From positions 124,001 through 188,000 of the forward strand of contig CAWDLZ010000002.1 in NCBI GenBank assembly GCA_963803265.1: a stretch of 64,000 nucleotides of DNA. Direction: 5' to 3'. Of this stretch, positions 63,866 through 64,000 are shown in pieces. Positions within the stretch are counted from its first letter, which is position 1. Every line of letters starts with the position of its first letter. The notes below the pieces were generated by a model. It saw only the letters and a list, made by a program, of their open reading frames with translations. It searched no databases and was not told the origin of the DNA. This DNA comes from CAIKMD01 sp963803265 (GTDB taxonomy: Bacteria; Pseudomonadota; Alphaproteobacteria; ATCC43930; CGMCC-115725). A program made the translations under genes and the position numbers.

Positions 63866-64000
63866 GCTCGAGGATCGTTTCACCCCAAGGTCTGGTTGGT
63901 AAGGCAGCTTGAGGATCAGACGAACCGCGAACGCTTCGTTCTCATTGTCAGCTCGCGCAATATCACTACCTCGATGGACTGGGATCTCGGCATCGCAGGG
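63866..64000 (+). pseudogene. PLD-like nuclease/phosphodiesterase gene, 5' end missing, runs off the window
   Basis: The plus strand reads GSFHPKVWLVRQLEDQTNRE, then FVLIVSSRNITTSMDWDLGI to the window edge. FHPKVWL with SSRN.T.S.DWD is the H-x-K and second-strand pattern of phospholipase D-like proteins, a group that includes nucleases of several defence systems. The frame enters directly from the broken primase copy and has no start codon in this stretch, so the front of the gene seems lost. The remainder lies beyond 64000. Confidence 0.55.

Overview
The window reads as the chromosome of a GC-rich alphaproteobacterium. The order is not resolved. Housekeeping genes occupy the left end: the 3' part of pheT, a Fic protein gene, lepA and a tRNA-Ser(GGA). 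After that the DNA becomes a mosaic of accessory material.

Layout. (1) 1-4674: pheT, fic, lepA, a small membrane protein and tRNA-Ser. (2) 4675-11.9 kb: a diverged repeat copied from beside the tRNA, a broken HicB-like antitoxin, a type I restriction-modification locus (hsdR, and an hsdM fused to one target-recognition domain), a DUF2971 protein and small genes. (3) 12-23 kb: catabolic genes. These are two near-identical Rieske oxygenases, an NMT1-type periplasmic binding protein, two luciferase-like flavin oxidoreductases, an NTF2-like protein, a PPOX-like protein, and a gentisate dioxygenase overlapping a truncated fumarylacetoacetate-hydrolase gene. Gene fragments and transposase remnants lie among them. 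(4) 23-28.7 kb: a prophage or plasmid-like replication and integration module (large serine recombinase, DUF2924, stand-alone DnaA domain IV, SF3-helicase primase, Toprim primase). Part of it is copied again at 63-63.9 kb. (5) 28.9-37 kb: an unknown protein and two different GHKL ATPases, the second cut off by an IS21-family element. (6) 37-55.5 kb: a second catabolic block with VOC proteins, a zinc alcohol dehydrogenase, aromatic-acid MFS carriers, paired family-1 binding proteins, and a run of UbiD decarboxylase, two flavin monooxygenases and a molybdenum hydroxylase. (7) 55.5-57.4 kb: a broken tyrosine integrase, a MITE-like element and a PIN/HTH toxin-antitoxin pair, ending at a second copy of the last 12 bp of the tRNA-Ser gene. 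(8) 57.9-61.6 kb: a complete CoxL-CoxS-CoxM molybdenum hydroxylase. (9) 61.7-64 kb: an IS3-family element, the second replication-module copy and the start of a PLD-like gene.

How the parts fit. The catabolic genes suggest uptake and ring hydroxylation, decarboxylation and cleavage of aromatic acids. Many enzymes occur as close paralogue pairs, which suggests local duplication. The tRNA end repeated about 52.7 kb away, the integrase fragment, the toxin-antitoxin pair and the many IS remnants suggest an integrated, decaying island.

Caution on sequence quality. At least fifteen otherwise intact genes carry a single frameshift, and nearly all look like one extra base. This may be an insertion-biased consensus error rather than real decay, so genes called disrupted here may be whole in the organism. 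All calls come from reading the sequence; no database search was run.
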